DNA of 64,000 nucleotides from Desulfovibrio intestinalis (GCF_014202345.1 NZ_JACHGO010000004.1:1-64000), one strand, 5' to 3'; shown: positions 18,488 through 27,576, counted from the stretch's first letter. The notes: generated by a model not told the origin, from the letters alone. Numbers and translations are program-made.

Positions 18488-19039
18488 ATGCGCATCATAT
18501 CAGGCCGCCTTGGCGGCCGAACTCTGAAAACTGTGGAGGGCGAGGGCTACCGCCCCGCTATGGGGAAAACCCGCGAAGCGCTCTTTTCCATGCTTGCCGC
18601 CCGTGGACTGATCTGGTCCACGGCGCGGGTGCTGGATCTTTTCGCTGGCAGCGGCAGCCTTGCCTTTGAAGCCATCAGCCGGGGCGCAACCCACGCCATG
18701 CTGGTTGAGAACTCCGTTCCGGCCATGCGCTGCCTTCAGGCCAACGTGGAAACTCTGGGTGTGCAGGCAGAAGCAGGCCTTGTGAAGGACGACGTTCTCA
18801 AGGTGCTCAAGCGCCCGCCGCAGCAGCCCTATAATATTGTTTTTATGGACCCGCCCTACCGCAAAAAGCTGGCAGAACCGGCATTGCGGCTTCTGGCCGC
18901 CCACCGCTGGCTCACGCCCGGAGCCTTTGTAACGGCAGAAATTGAAAAGGAAGCCAAATTTGCCGTGCCTTCCGGGTTCACACTGGAAACTGACAGACTA
19001 CTGGGGCAAACCCGGGTCTGCATTTGGATAGCGTCATGA
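18488..19039 (+). CDS. rsmD: 16S rRNA (guanine966-N2)-methyltransferase
   Basis: RsmD methylates G966 of 16S rRNA late in small-subunit assembly. The 183-residue protein begins MRIISGRLGGRTL, which is typical, then has the SAM-binding region VLDLFAGSGSLAFEAISRGA and the catalytic motif NIVFMDPPYRK (about residue 115). CAGGAA precedes the start. Its stop overlaps the start of coaD in an ATGA arrangement, implying translational coupling; this rsmD-coaD pair is common in bacteria. Confidence 0.95.
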   Translation: MRIISGRLGGRTLKTVEGEGYRPAMGKTREALFSMLAARGLIWSTARVLDLFAGSGSLAFEAISRGATHAMLVENSVPAMRCLQANVETLGVQAEAGLVKDDVLKVLKRPPQQPYNIVFMDPPYRKKLAEPALRLLAAHRWLTPGAFVTAEIEKEAKFAVPSGFTLETDRLLGQTRVCIWIAS

Positions 19040-19575
19040 AAATTGCCATGTATCCCGGCACGTTCGACCCCATGACCAATGGTCACCTCAGCCTGATCCG
19101 CCGTGGTTGCGAGGTTTTTGACCAGATCATCGTGGCTGTGGCCGACAATACGCCCAAGCGTCCGCTGTTCAGTCATGAAGAGCGTGTGGCTATGGCCCGC
19201 GAAGCCCTCAGAGACGAGCCCCGTGCCGTGGTGGAGCCCTTTTCGGGCCTGACCGTGGAATACGCGGCGCAACGCGGGGCCTGTGTGCTCTTGCGTGGTC
19301 TGCGCGCCGCTTCGGACTTTGAGTACGAATTCCAGTTGGCCCTGATGAACCGCCGCCTGCAACGCCACATTCAGACGGTTTTTCTCATGACCGACTACCA
19401 GTGGCTGTTCATCAGCTCCACCATCGTCAAGGCCGCTGCCAGTCACGGAGCAGACATCAAAGGCCTCGTGCCCGAGAATGTGCGTCTGGCTCTTATGGAA
19501 AAGTATGAAAAAGGGGAAGTTGCCCAGGGCACTCCCTGCCTTGCCCCGCCGTACACCGGATTTCGCACCTCTTGA
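19036..19575 (+). CDS. coaD: Phosphopantetheine adenylyltransferase
   Basis: CoaD makes dephospho-CoA from 4'-phosphopantetheine and ATP. The nucleotidyltransferase motif GTFDPMTNGHLSLI is at residues 8-21, and the second motif appears as WLFISSTIVKAAASHG near residue 125. The chosen ATG overlaps the rsmD stop; an in-frame ATG four codons upstream is less like the family. At 179 residues it is slightly longer than the usual ~160 because of the C-terminal tail. Its stop overlaps a TTG that may start miaA. Confidence 0.95.
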   Translation: MKIAMYPGTFDPMTNGHLSLIRRGCEVFDQIIVAVADNTPKRPLFSHEERVAMAREALRDEPRAVVEPFSGLTVEYAAQRGACVLLRGLRAASDFEYEFQLALMNRRLQRHIQTVFLMTDYQWLFISSTIVKAAASHGADIKGLVPENVRLALMEKYEKGEVAQGTPCLAPPYTGFRTS

Positions 19576-20546
19576 ACAGGCAGCCCATACTGATGCGGAG
19601 CGAAAATACATACAGCGGGGCGGCACAGGCTGCCCCGCTGCCCGTTATTTGCCTTGCAGGCCCCACAGGCTCCGGCAAGACTGCCGCCGCGCTGGCTATG
19701 GCGGACGCTTTGAACGGCGAAGTCATCAATGCGGATTCACGGCAGGTCTATGCCGACTTTCCCTGCATAACGGCACAGCCCACACAGGAAGAACGCGCCC
19801 ATTGCCCCCACCATCTCTACGGGTTTTTGCCCACAGCACAAAAAATCAGCGCAGGCCGCTGGGCAGATCAGATCACTGCGCTTGCACGTCAGATCCTTGA
19901 AAAAGGCAAGACGCCGTTGCTGGTGGGCGGCACAGGTCTCTACTTTCATACGCTTCTGCATGGCACGGCCCAGATTCCCCCCGTGGACACGGCCCTGACG
20001 CAAGCCCTCACCGCCCGCATTGACGCCGAAGGCCCGGCGTGCCTGCATGCCGAACTGGCTCTTGTGGACCCGGAATACGCGGCCCGCATCCATCCCAACG
20101 ACCGCCAGCGCATTGTGCGTGCTCTGGAAGTGCTGGAGGCCACGGGCCGTCCCTTCACATGGTGGCACAAAAACGCCATGAGCGCTCCGCTCTGCACCGG
20201 GCCGCTGCTGGTGCTGGACGCTCCCCTGTCGTGGCTCGAGCCGCGCCTGGCCCGCCGTCTGGACATCATGCTTGAAGCCGGGGCCATGAATGAAGCCCGC
20301 GCGGCCCTTGAAAACTGCGGCGACGATGCGGCCCCCGGCTGGTCGGGGATTGGCTGCGCCGAAGCTTTGGCCTTCCTGCGGGGGCGCCTGAATTTCGATG
20401 AATGCCGTTCGCTCTGGCTGCGCAACACGCGCGCCTATGCAAAGCGTCAGCTCACCTGGTTCCGTGCGCGTAAAGAGGCCGTCTGGCTGCCGCCGGAAGA
20501 TGTGGATGGGGTGGTTACGGCGGCTTGTGCCCGCTGGGCAGGATAG
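19572..20546 (+). CDS. miaA: tRNA dimethylallyltransferase
   Basis: MiaA adds the isopentenyl group to A37 of tRNAs reading UNN codons. It has the P-loop GPTGSGKTAAA (about residues 30-37), the substrate motif NADSRQVYADFPC with TAQPT, and VGGTGLYFH. The end retains RAYAKRQLTWFRA. The start is uncertain: a TTG at 19572 overlaps the coaD stop as TTGA, and an ATG at 19593 gives a protein seven residues shorter. Neither has a strong ribosome-binding site, so coupling to coaD is likely. Confidence 0.95.
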   Translation: MNRQPILMRSENTYSGAAQAAPLPVICLAGPTGSGKTAAALAMADALNGEVINADSRQVYADFPCITAQPTQEERAHCPHHLYGFLPTAQKISAGRWADQITALARQILEKGKTPLLVGGTGLYFHTLLHGTAQIPPVDTALTQALTARIDAEGPACLHAELALVDPEYAARIHPNDRQRIVRALEVLEATGRPFTWWHKNAMSAPLCTGPLLVLDAPLSWLEPRLARRLDIMLEAGAMNEARAALENCGDDAAPGWSGIGCAEALAFLRGRLNFDECRSLWLRNTRAYAKRQLTWFRARKEAVWLPPEDVDGVVTAACARWAG

Positions 20547-20679
20547 AAAAGCGATTTCACCTTGAGGGGCTTGCCTGACGCCGAGGCATCGTTGCTGTCT
20601 TCGCTCGTAACGGTCGCAACAATTCTTTTGCATGGCAGAGAGCGTTTTGCTGTAGACCTGCTTTTGCGGTTTCCATTTT

Positions 20680-20869
20680 GGCCGCCTGCGCGGCGGGCGG
20701 CAGAAGGGGCCTGTTAGGGGCTGCGCCCCTCCGAGGCCCCCTCTGCACTCCCCCCGGACTACCCCCCTCGGGCTTTCCATATTCCATCATTCAGCGAGGG
20801 CTGCGCGGCTTCTGCTGCGGGAGCTTCCTCGCTACGCTCGGCGATCTCCCTCCCCGCCGCGCAATGCCA
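20680..20869 (-). repeat. GC-rich dispersed repeat, copy 2
   Basis: This is the inverted partner of 12131-12325, sharing a 35-base identical core (20725-20759) and both ends. It fills most of the gap between miaA and the carbonic anhydrase gene. The remaining part of the gap, up to 21095, shows no gene. Confidence 0.85.
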
Positions 20870-21095
20870 CCAAAAAATGGGCTTCAACCCATATTGAGAT
20901 TTTAGCAATCACCGCCAAACGTGCGCGATCAAGTTATTCTTTCGGCAGAGCTTTGGGTAAGAGCAGGAAAATACGGCTGAGAATAGCACGAATAATGACT
21001 TAGCTTGCCCATGCAATCGCCAGCACCATTCGTGCGCCCGAGGGCGGCAGGCGGCCGCGGAACGGTTCTGAAACAAGCCAGATTACTCACAATAA

Positions 21096-21125
21096 AGGCG
21101 GCCCACTCCAAAAAGAGGGCCGCCT
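21096..21125 (-). terminator. Terminator of carbonic anhydrase gene
   Basis: Perfect 9-bp arms AGGCGGCCC (21096-21104) and GGGCCGCCT (21117-21125) are followed on the minus strand by a T-rich run. The carbonic anhydrase gene ends 65 bp before it. Confidence 0.75.
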
Positions 21126-21189
21126 GTAAATTCCTTGCAACATCTCTCGCACAAAAGGCTGCGGGCAGTACTGCCTGTCTGCCTGCGCC

Positions 21190-21843
21190 TTACGAAGACG
21201 CCCCGGACTTGTTCAGTGAAATGAACTCGTGCTGGTCGGGGTCGTAGTATTCCATTTCGCCGGATTCTATATGATAGAGCCAGCCGTGAATGTGCAGGAT
21301 GCCAGCGTTCACCTTTTCCTTGACATAGGGATAGGTGAGAAGATTTTCGATCTGAAAAACGATGGAAAGCTTCTCTGTCAGGCGCAGCAGATGATCTTTA
21401 TCCGCATTCTTGCCAAGAGCAAGCAAGGCAAGCTCTTTGGCCTTCTTGCCAAGAGACAGCCATTTCTTGGTATGAACAAGCTCTTCGCCGCTTATTTCCT
21501 TGTACAGAGACTCAATGGCCCCGCAATAGGTATGGCCGCAGATGATGATCTCTGCAATATCCAGAGTGGTTACGGCATACTCAATGCCGGAGGCCATTGC
21601 GTGGTAGTCTTCGTCCGGTTTGTAGGGAGCGACAAAATTGCCCACGTTGCGCAGCACGAAAAGCTGGCCGGGAGGAGCATTGGTAATCAGCGAGGGGATC
21701 ACTCTGGAATCGGCGCAGCCGATAAAAAGCGCTTTGGGATGCTGGCCGCTACTGACAAGCTCCAACAGTTCGGATTCATTCTTCTTGAAATAGTTTTTTT
21801 GAAACAGTTCATTGCCCTGCAGCAGGCTTTCAACACTCTTCAT
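21190..21843 (-). CDS. Beta-class carbonic anhydrase
   Basis: This zinc enzyme interconverts CO2 and bicarbonate. The zinc and dyad residues are present as CADSR (about residues 42-46) and the HTYC pair (about residues 101-104), with RNVGNFVAPY between. The 217-residue length and the C-terminal LHIHGWLYHIESGEMEYYD segment fit the clade related to E. coli Can. Start at the ATG preceded by GGAGG; a TTG one codon earlier is less likely. No signal peptide, so cytoplasmic. It stands alone, with its own terminator. Confidence 0.93.
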   Translation of the reverse strand: MKSVESLLQGNELFQKNYFKKNESELLELVSSGQHPKALFIGCADSRVIPSLITNAPPGQLFVLRNVGNFVAPYKPDEDYHAMASGIEYAVTTLDIAEIIICGHTYCGAIESLYKEISGEELVHTKKWLSLGKKAKELALLALGKNADKDHLLRLTEKLSIVFQIENLLTYPYVKEKVNAGILHIHGWLYHIESGEMEYYDPDQHEFISLNKSGASS

Positions 21844-22522
21844 CAACGATCCTCCGTTATCGGTCAGGAGCTATCGGCTCCGTGGCCAATCCGCCGCAGG
21901 CTGATCCAGCACGCCAGCCGTCCCTGTGAAATACCGGGACTGCCATTGGCAGCACGCTTGGAGCGGTTTCATGTCACATCCGTATCCCTTCAGGCGTAGA
22001 GTATCTTGGGGGGCAGGTCAAGAGACGTAAACCCACTACGGGCGCTCTTGACGCAAGCAATAACTCTGCACCGCATCTACTTAATAAATATGTTTATTTT
22101 CAGTATATTAGTTAAACAAAATTCCAGGTGAAAATTATGCTTTTCATTTATGACGCTGCTGTGCACCTGCTGCCAATGCGTAAATTTCTGCGCTCTCAGC
22201 CAAAAAAATTTTGCTAAAAAAGTTTTTTCAAAAAAATCACGCTCATGTGAGCTTGTTCGCAAGGTGAGCCCATATTCGATATAAATCTGTAAATTGGTTT
22301 TTATTGGCGGGCTGAATTTAATGAAAATTTTCCCAATCTCCTTGTTTTTCCAAGCATGAGAAGCCATTCTAACTCTGACCCCTCCTTGACGTGTCTTGCA
22401 GCCTGCGATACCGTTTCAATATCTGCGTGTTTGCCCCCCGTAGGGATCGGCGGGGCCGGAGGATCCCGTCGCCTGACGTGGCGGGTTTTTGGGGTAATGT
22501 CTGAATGCAAAAGGACAAGCAC
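21844..22522. other. Long AT-rich gap before nhcA
   Basis: No gene is supported in 680 bases. From about 22070 to 22340 the sequence is much richer in A and T than its surroundings. The promoter of nhcABCD must lie here; TTGACG at about 22387 with TACCGT 17 bases later is a weak candidate only. Confidence 0.4.
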
Positions 22523-23506
22523 ATGAGGAACGGCACATCACTGCTTCTGCTGGCGGCTATCGCCCTGGCTGGCGCGGCGTGTCTCACGGCGCTGGGAGCT
22601 GGTTCGGTCAAGGCCGCAGCCCTGGAGCCAACAGACAGCGGCGCGCCATCGGCTATAGTCATGTTTCCGGTCGGCGAAAAGCCCAATCCCAAGGGCGCGG
22701 CCATGAAACCCGTGGTTTTCAATCATCTTAATCACGAGAAGAAGATTGACAACTGCGAGACCTGTCACCACACGGGCGACCCGGTCTCCTGTAGCACCTG
22801 TCACACCGTGGAAGGCAAGGCCGAGGGCAATTTCATTACCCTTGAACGGGCCATGCACGCCACCAACATCGCCAAACGCGCCAAGGGCAACACGCCTGTG
22901 AGCTGCGTGAGCTGTCATGAACAGCAGACTAAAGAAAGGCGCGAATGCGCTGGCTGCCACGCCATCGTCACGCCCAAGCGCGACCAGGCATGGTGCGCCA
23001 CCTGCCATAATGTTACGCCTTCTATGACGCCGGAACAAATGCAGAAAGGCATTAAAGGCACCCTGCTCCCCGGCGACAACGAAGCTTTGGCCACCGAAAC
23101 CGTGTTGGCCCAGAAGCCCGTTGAGCCTGTTTCTCCCATGCTGGGCCCCCTCAAGGTGATCATTGATTCTCTGGCCGACAAGTACGAGGGAAGCAACTTT
23201 ACCCACCGCCGGCACCTTACCTCCCTTATGGAAGGAATCAAGGACGACAAGCTGGCGCAGGCTTTCCACAATCAGCCTGAACTTCTGTGTGCTACCTGCC
23301 ATCACAGAAGCCCGCTTTCCCTTACGCCTCCCAAGTGCGGCAGCTGCCACGCCAAGGAGATCGACAAGGCCAATCCCGGCCGTCCTAACCTTATGGCCGC
23401 CTACCATCTGCAGTGCATGGGTTGCCACAAGGGTATGAATGTCGCGCGTCCCAGAGATACCGACTGCACCACCTGCCATAAGGCCGCTCCCAAGAGCGCC
23501 GACTAG
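22523..23506 (+). CDS. nhcA: Nine-heme cytochrome c
   Basis: This periplasmic multiheme cytochrome carries exactly nine CxxCH sites (CETCH, CSTCH, CVSCH, CAGCH, CATCH twice, CGSCH, CMGCH, CTTCH) with enough further histidines for bis-His ligation. In Desulfovibrio 9HcA accepts electrons from type I cytochrome c3 and hydrogenase and passes them to the membrane NhcBCD complex. A Sec signal peptide (residues 1-34, hydrophobic run LLLLAAIALAGAA) is cleaved near VKA-AALEP. The start at 22523 is preferred because the signal peptide begins there and AAAAGGA precedes it. From memory the mature sequence is nearly identical to D. desulfuricans 9HcA. It is the first gene of nhcABCD. Confidence 0.95.
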   Translation: MRNGTSLLLLAAIALAGAACLTALGAGSVKAAALEPTDSGAPSAIVMFPVGEKPNPKGAAMKPVVFNHLNHEKKIDNCETCHHTGDPVSCSTCHTVEGKAEGNFITLERAMHATNIAKRAKGNTPVSCVSCHEQQTKERRECAGCHAIVTPKRDQAWCATCHNVTPSMTPEQMQKGIKGTLLPGDNEALATETVLAQKPVEPVSPMLGPLKVIIDSLADKYEGSNFTHRRHLTSLMEGIKDDKLAQAFHNQPELLCATCHHRSPLSLTPPKCGSCHAKEIDKANPGRPNLMAAYHLQCMGCHKGMNVARPRDTDCTTCHKAAPKSAD

Positions 23507-23519
23507 CATGGAGAAGAAT

Positions 23520-24623
23520 ATGAAACGCAGAACATTTCTGACCATTATGGGAAGCGCAGGCGTGGTCTCGGCCCTTGGCACGGCCAAGGTCGCCCAGGCT
23601 GGCCCTCACACCTTTCCATATTATGCTGACAGCTACGGGGTGCTGCACGACACAACCCGTTGCATCGGCTGCCGCAAGTGTGAAGAAGCCTGCAACAAGG
23701 TCAACCACCTGCCCAAACCCAAAAAGCCCTTCAGCGACCTTACGGTATGCGATACCCACCGTCGCACCGGCGAATACGAATGGACCGTGGTGAACAAGTA
23801 CAAGGTCAATGGCAAAGACGTATTCCGCAAGTTGCAGTGCTTCCACTGCAACGATCCGGCCTGCGCCTCGGCCTGCTTTGCCAAATGCTTCACCAAGCAT
23901 CCCAACGGCGCAGTGCATTACGAAGGCTCACAGTGCGTGGGCTGCCGCTATTGCATGGTAGCCTGCCCCTTCTATGTGCCCGGCTTCCAGTACGACGAAG
24001 CCTTTGATCCCCTGGTGCAGAAGTGCACCTTCTGTGAGCCCCTGCTCATGGAAGGCAAACTGCCCGGCTGCGTGCAGGCCTGTCCCAAAGACGCCCTCAC
24101 CTTTGGCCGCCGCAGCGACCTCCTTCGCCTGGCTCGCGCCCGCATGGCCGACAACCCCGGCAAGTACGTCAACTACGTCTACGGTGAAACCGACGCCGGT
24201 GGCACCGCATGGATGGTTCTGAGCCCCGCTGCGGGTCAGCTTGCGGCCAGCCTTACGCCGGACGACGCCCCCCTTGCTGGCGACGAAATGAAGCAGCTCG
24301 GCCTTAATACCCACCTGGGCCACAGCCCCATGGGTGAACTGACCTACGGTGCGCTTGGCGCGGTGCCAATGATCGTAGCCTTCTGGCCCGTGCTCTTCGG
24401 TGGCGCTTATGCCATCAGCAAGCGCCGTGAAGCTATGTACAAGGCGGAAAAGGACGAGAAGGTCAAGGAAGCCCGTGAAGACGTGGCCGCCGCCGTTGAC
24501 GCAGCCGTGCGCAAGATTGAGGAAACCCAGGGGCCTGGCGCCGCTGACACGGCCCGTCGCGCTATGACCGAAGCCCTCAAGGCCAGGGAAACGGAATGCA
24601 AGTGTCACGGGGAGGATAAGTAA
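23520..24623 (+). CDS. nhcB: Nhc complex iron-sulfur protein
   Basis: This 367-residue subunit resembles HmcB. A twin-arginine signal (MKRRTFLTIMGSAG) directs it to the periplasm. Four cysteine groups follow: CIGCRKCEEAC, CFHCNDPACASAC, CVGCRYCMVACPF and CTFC with CVQAC, enough for four [4Fe-4S] clusters. A C-terminal hydrophobic segment (about residues 285-305) and a charged tail suggest a membrane anchor. It relays electrons between the cytochrome and the NhcC membrane subunit. GGAGAAG precedes the ATG, 13 bp after the nhcA stop; its stop is immediately followed by the nhcC start. Confidence 0.92.
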   Translation: MKRRTFLTIMGSAGVVSALGTAKVAQAGPHTFPYYADSYGVLHDTTRCIGCRKCEEACNKVNHLPKPKKPFSDLTVCDTHRRTGEYEWTVVNKYKVNGKDVFRKLQCFHCNDPACASACFAKCFTKHPNGAVHYEGSQCVGCRYCMVACPFYVPGFQYDEAFDPLVQKCTFCEPLLMEGKLPGCVQACPKDALTFGRRSDLLRLARARMADNPGKYVNYVYGETDAGGTAWMVLSPAAGQLAASLTPDDAPLAGDEMKQLGLNTHLGHSPMGELTYGALGAVPMIVAFWPVLFGGAYAISKRREAMYKAEKDEKVKEAREDVAAAVDAAVRKIEETQGPGAADTARRAMTEALKARETECKCHGEDK

Positions 24624-25838
24624 ATGTCGCACCACAGCATAGTCATTCCCACTAAGGACAAGCTGTTCAACCTTGGCGAGTTCTTCAGACCTACGCCGGG
24701 CAATATTCTTACCGCCGTCATTCTGACGGTAGGCCTGATCATTACCATTATCCGTTTCACAATGGGTATCGGCTCGGTCACCAACCTGAGCAACACCCAG
24801 CCCTGGGGCCTGTGGATCGGCTTTGACCTGCTTTGCGGCGTCGCTCTGGCGGCTGGTGGCTACTTTACCACCGTGGCCTGCTACGTCATGGGCATGAAAC
24901 AGTTTCACTCGGCAGTACGCCCGGCCATTACCACAGCCTTTCTTGGCTACGGTTTCGTGGTTGTGGCCCTTCTGTATGACCTGGGCCATCCGCTGCGTCT
25001 GCCCTTCATGTTCTTCTTCCCCGGCACCACTTCGGTTCTGTTTGAAGTGGGCCTGTGCGTCGCCACCTACGTTACGGTGCTCCTCATCGAGTTCTCCGTG
25101 GCGCCTCTGGAATGGCTGTCGTCGAAGTACCCCGTCCTTATCAAATGGCGCAAGCTCGTGGTGCACGCCACCATCGTGCTCACCATCTTCGGCGTGACGC
25201 TGTCCACCCTGCACCAGTCTTCGTTGGGCGCGCTGTACCTCATAGCGCCCGAAAAGCTGCACCCCCTGTGGTACTCGCCCTTCATGCCCATGTTCTTCTT
25301 CGTCAGCTCTATGGCTGCCGGGTCTTCCATGGTCATTTTTGAAGGCATGTTTGCCCACAAGGGGCTGCACCACTACATGGATGAAACCCACTTGCGTGAA
25401 GCTGACGGCGTTGTTTTCAGCTTTGCCCGCGCGGCTTCCTTCATCCTGTTCGCCTACTTCATGCTCAAGCTTATCGACATGCTGGTGCAGGCAAACCTGC
25501 CCTACGTGTTCTCCGGCTACGGCGCGTGGTGGCTGGTGGAAATGCTGGGCTTCGTGCTGCTGCCCGCCCTGCTCTATGCCAAGGGCGCGCGTGACCGCAA
25601 CCTGACGCTGTGCCGTATCGCTTCGGCCAACACTGTGTTGGGCATCGTCATGAACCGCTTCAACGTGTCCATGATTGCCTTCAACTACAATCTGCCCTCG
25701 GCTGAACGTTACTTCCCCAGCATTTGGGAATTCTGCATTTCCATCTTTGTGGTAACTATGATTGTGACGGCATACCGCTTCATCATCTACCACATGCCTG
25801 TGTTGTACGAACACCCCGACTTCAAGGATGAGCACTAG
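24624..25838 (+). CDS. nhcC: Nhc complex NrfD/HmcC-like membrane subunit
   Basis: The 404-residue polytopic protein has about ten hydrophobic segments and belongs to the NrfD/PsrC family, as HmcC does. Such subunits bind menaquinol and lack heme. It begins a few bases after nhcB with the GGGGAGGA ribosome-binding site overlapping the end of nhcB. Together with NhcB and NhcD it would connect periplasmic hydrogen oxidation through cytochromes to the membrane quinone pool or the cytoplasm. No gaps or frameshift are seen. Confidence 0.92.
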   Translation: MSHHSIVIPTKDKLFNLGEFFRPTPGNILTAVILTVGLIITIIRFTMGIGSVTNLSNTQPWGLWIGFDLLCGVALAAGGYFTTVACYVMGMKQFHSAVRPAITTAFLGYGFVVVALLYDLGHPLRLPFMFFFPGTTSVLFEVGLCVATYVTVLLIEFSVAPLEWLSSKYPVLIKWRKLVVHATIVLTIFGVTLSTLHQSSLGALYLIAPEKLHPLWYSPFMPMFFFVSSMAAGSSMVIFEGMFAHKGLHHYMDETHLREADGVVFSFARAASFILFAYFMLKLIDMLVQANLPYVFSGYGAWWLVEMLGFVLLPALLYAKGARDRNLTLCRIASANTVLGIVMNRFNVSMIAFNYNLPSAERYFPSIWEFCISIFVVTMIVTAYRFIIYHMPVLYEHPDFKDEH

Positions 25839-25861
25839 CCAATCCGCAGAAGGAGAATATT

Positions 25862-26014
25862 ATGGAATTCCATACTTTTTACGACTATTTCCTCTATTCG
25901 AAGAACTGGGCTTACGCCATGATGTTCGTGGTGCTGCCGGCCTATGTGATATACTGGAACTTCGTGCTGTTTCCCCGCAAAAAGGGTCGCAACGGCGACT
26001 CCAAGGGGCATTAA
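25862..26014 (+). CDS. nhcD: Nhc complex small membrane subunit
   Basis: A 50-residue frame follows nhcC after 23 bases and has an excellent ribosome-binding site (AAGGAG). It has one hydrophobic helix (about residues 18-37, AYAMMFVVLPAYVIYWNFV) and a basic tail (FPRKKGRNG). Size, position and a single span match the small HmcD/NhcD subunit of the nine-heme complex. It is below common ORF length cut-offs, so automatic annotation might miss it. A strong terminator follows it at 26046. Confidence 0.8.
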   Translation: MEFHTFYDYFLYSKNWAYAMMFVVLPAYVIYWNFVLFPRKKGRNGDSKGH

Positions 26015-26045
26015 AGGCCACAGGGCCTGAGACAGCCTGAAATCG

Positions 26046-26084
26046 CAGGGGGCGACGCCGTTGAGCGCCGCCCCCTGTTTGTTT
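26046..26084 (+). terminator. Terminator of nhcABCD
   Basis: Nine-base arms CAGGGGGCG (26046-26054) and CGCCCCCTG (26069-26077) are followed by TTTGTTT. Confidence 0.85.
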
Positions 26085-26145
26085 GACAATGCTCTTGTTT
26101 ACGGGCACCTTTACGCGCCTCTTCATGCTCACTTTGACCGCGCAG

Positions 26146-26238
26146 CATCTGGCCAGATGCAATATCCGGCCAAAACCATATGGCCAGCCCATATGGTCAA
26201 GGTCATTGGGTCACGGCGATCTGCCAAGGCCATATGGC
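26146..26238. promoter_or_regulatory. Cluster of short palindromes
   Basis: A perfect 14-base palindrome CATCTGGCCAGATG (26146-26159) is followed by three copies of CCATATGG at 26176-26183, 26189-26196 and 26230-26237; the last extends to GCCATATGGC. They lie in the gap between the nhc terminator and the methyltransferase gene. They might be binding sites for a dimeric regulator. No promoter pair is evident. Confidence 0.35.
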
Positions 26239-26461
26239 AAGACGATCAAGCCAGCTGCGGCACAAGATACTCCTATGGTGATAATGCGCTGTTTTCTCGT
26301 TAAAAGAGATGACTGCAAATCAGCATCATATATGGTATCAAACGAAATATAGCGCTGAGCACCTTTGCAATGTAAAGCATCGCAAAGTTATCATACTGCC
26401 AAAAATGTAATTTTCGGCAGCATTTTCGCCACGTTGGGCCAACTGTACTCTTGCGCAGCGT

Positions 26462-26501
26462 TAGAGCAGCTAACCTTTTTTCGAGGTTGAGCGCTCTAGT
26501 G
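26462..26501. repeat. Short TTAGAGCA inverted repeat
   Basis: TTAGAGCAGCTAACC pairs imperfectly with GGTTGAGCGCTCTAG around a TTTTTTCGA centre. It matches the end structure of the MITE-like elements elsewhere in the window and lies about 120 bases upstream of the methyltransferase start. Confidence 0.5.
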
Positions 26502-26618
26502 CAAACGGTTGCCGAGCGCATTGCGCCTTGTACGGGCTTGCGCTATACTTGGGGGAGTTGAAGTGGCTTCGGCGCGTTTGCCATAACGCATTTATGCAGC
26601 CATGAGCGGAGGCTTGAC

Positions 26619-27389
26619 GTGCGACGATTTTATCAGGAAAGCTGGCAAGGCATACCATTTACATCCTTTTCGCATATCTCCTTCTTTCATCTGGCGGAGC
26701 CAAAGTTCTACGCTGTTTTTTACGAAGAACTCTTCCGTCGCTATAAGAATTGGGACGATCTGCCTTCTGTCTGGCGCGAAAACAAGCGCAAGGACGCCCG
26801 CTGGCTCATTGGCCAGCTGCGAGACCAGCTTGCCAGAGAAACCGCGCCTCGCACCGAGCCCGTGCGTGTGCTTTCCATTGGCAGCGGCGTCGGCTATATG
26901 GAAAAAATACTGCTGGAAGAGCTGCCAGATCTGGAGCTGCATGTCAACGAACCCAGCACTGTCGGCATGAAATGGCTGCGCCAGCATATTCCCAGCGAGC
27001 GTATCTATATCGGCCTGCCTCCGGCCTGTCTGCCGCCCGATGTTCACTACGACATGATCTATCTGTCCACAGTGGACTACGGCATTCCCACGCGCGAGTT
27101 CACCCATCTGTTGCAGGAATTGCGGGCCCAGCTTGCCCCCGGCGGCGAGATCATCCTGCTGTCTGCCTCCTTGCTGGAAGAAGACTCCTTTATTGGCAGC
27201 TTTGTTAACGCCATCAAAATCTTCATTCGCGGGGCATTGCACTATCTGGGCATCAGGCGTCAGCAGTTTTGGGGCTGGCGGCGCACACGCGACGAATACC
27301 GCCAGATATTCAAGCAGGCGGGGCTGGCTGAAGTTAAGGACGGCTGGTTACAGGACGGCTTTGAAACGTACTGGATTCGCGGGCGCTAG
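26619..27389 (+). CDS. Class I SAM-dependent methyltransferase-like protein
   Basis: The 256-residue soluble protein has the motif VRVLSIGSGVGYMEKILLEE (about residues 83-101), then LHVNEPS, a YDMIYLSTVDYGIP motif and LRAQLAPGGEIILLSAS, in the order of class I methyltransferases. The first 80 residues (FYQESWQGIPFTSF) are not recognised. The substrate is unknown; nothing nearby points to one. The start is a GTG preceded by CGGAGG. Its base composition is like that of the neighbours. Confidence 0.75.
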   Translation: MRRFYQESWQGIPFTSFSHISFFHLAEPKFYAVFYEELFRRYKNWDDLPSVWRENKRKDARWLIGQLRDQLARETAPRTEPVRVLSIGSGVGYMEKILLEELPDLELHVNEPSTVGMKWLRQHIPSERIYIGLPPACLPPDVHYDMIYLSTVDYGIPTREFTHLLQELRAQLAPGGEIILLSASLLEEDSFIGSFVNAIKIFIRGALHYLGIRRQQFWGWRRTRDEYRQIFKQAGLAEVKDGWLQDGFETYWIRGR

Positions 27390-27576
27390 CTGTAATGGTT
27401 GGGCTTGTAGCTTATGCAGGCCAACTAGCTGAGAATTGAATTTTTTTCAAAACTGGATTGCCCGAGAAAGGTGGAATCGCAGCGGAATACTCCCGTACTG
27501 CCGCCCCCTCATACTTCTTATTTGGGCGTATGAGCGACACTGTCTCCAGAACTGAAAATCAGGATTTATTAATAAA
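27390..27576. other. Gap between convergent genes
   Basis: No gene or repeat is apparent between the methyltransferase gene and the shared terminator hairpin at 27577. Confidence 0.4.

Noticed and set aside
23928..25835. 635-codon open frame antisense to nhcB and nhcC
   Set aside because: Translation is His-, Gln- and Gly-rich without domains, as expected from the opposite strand of GC-rich genes.
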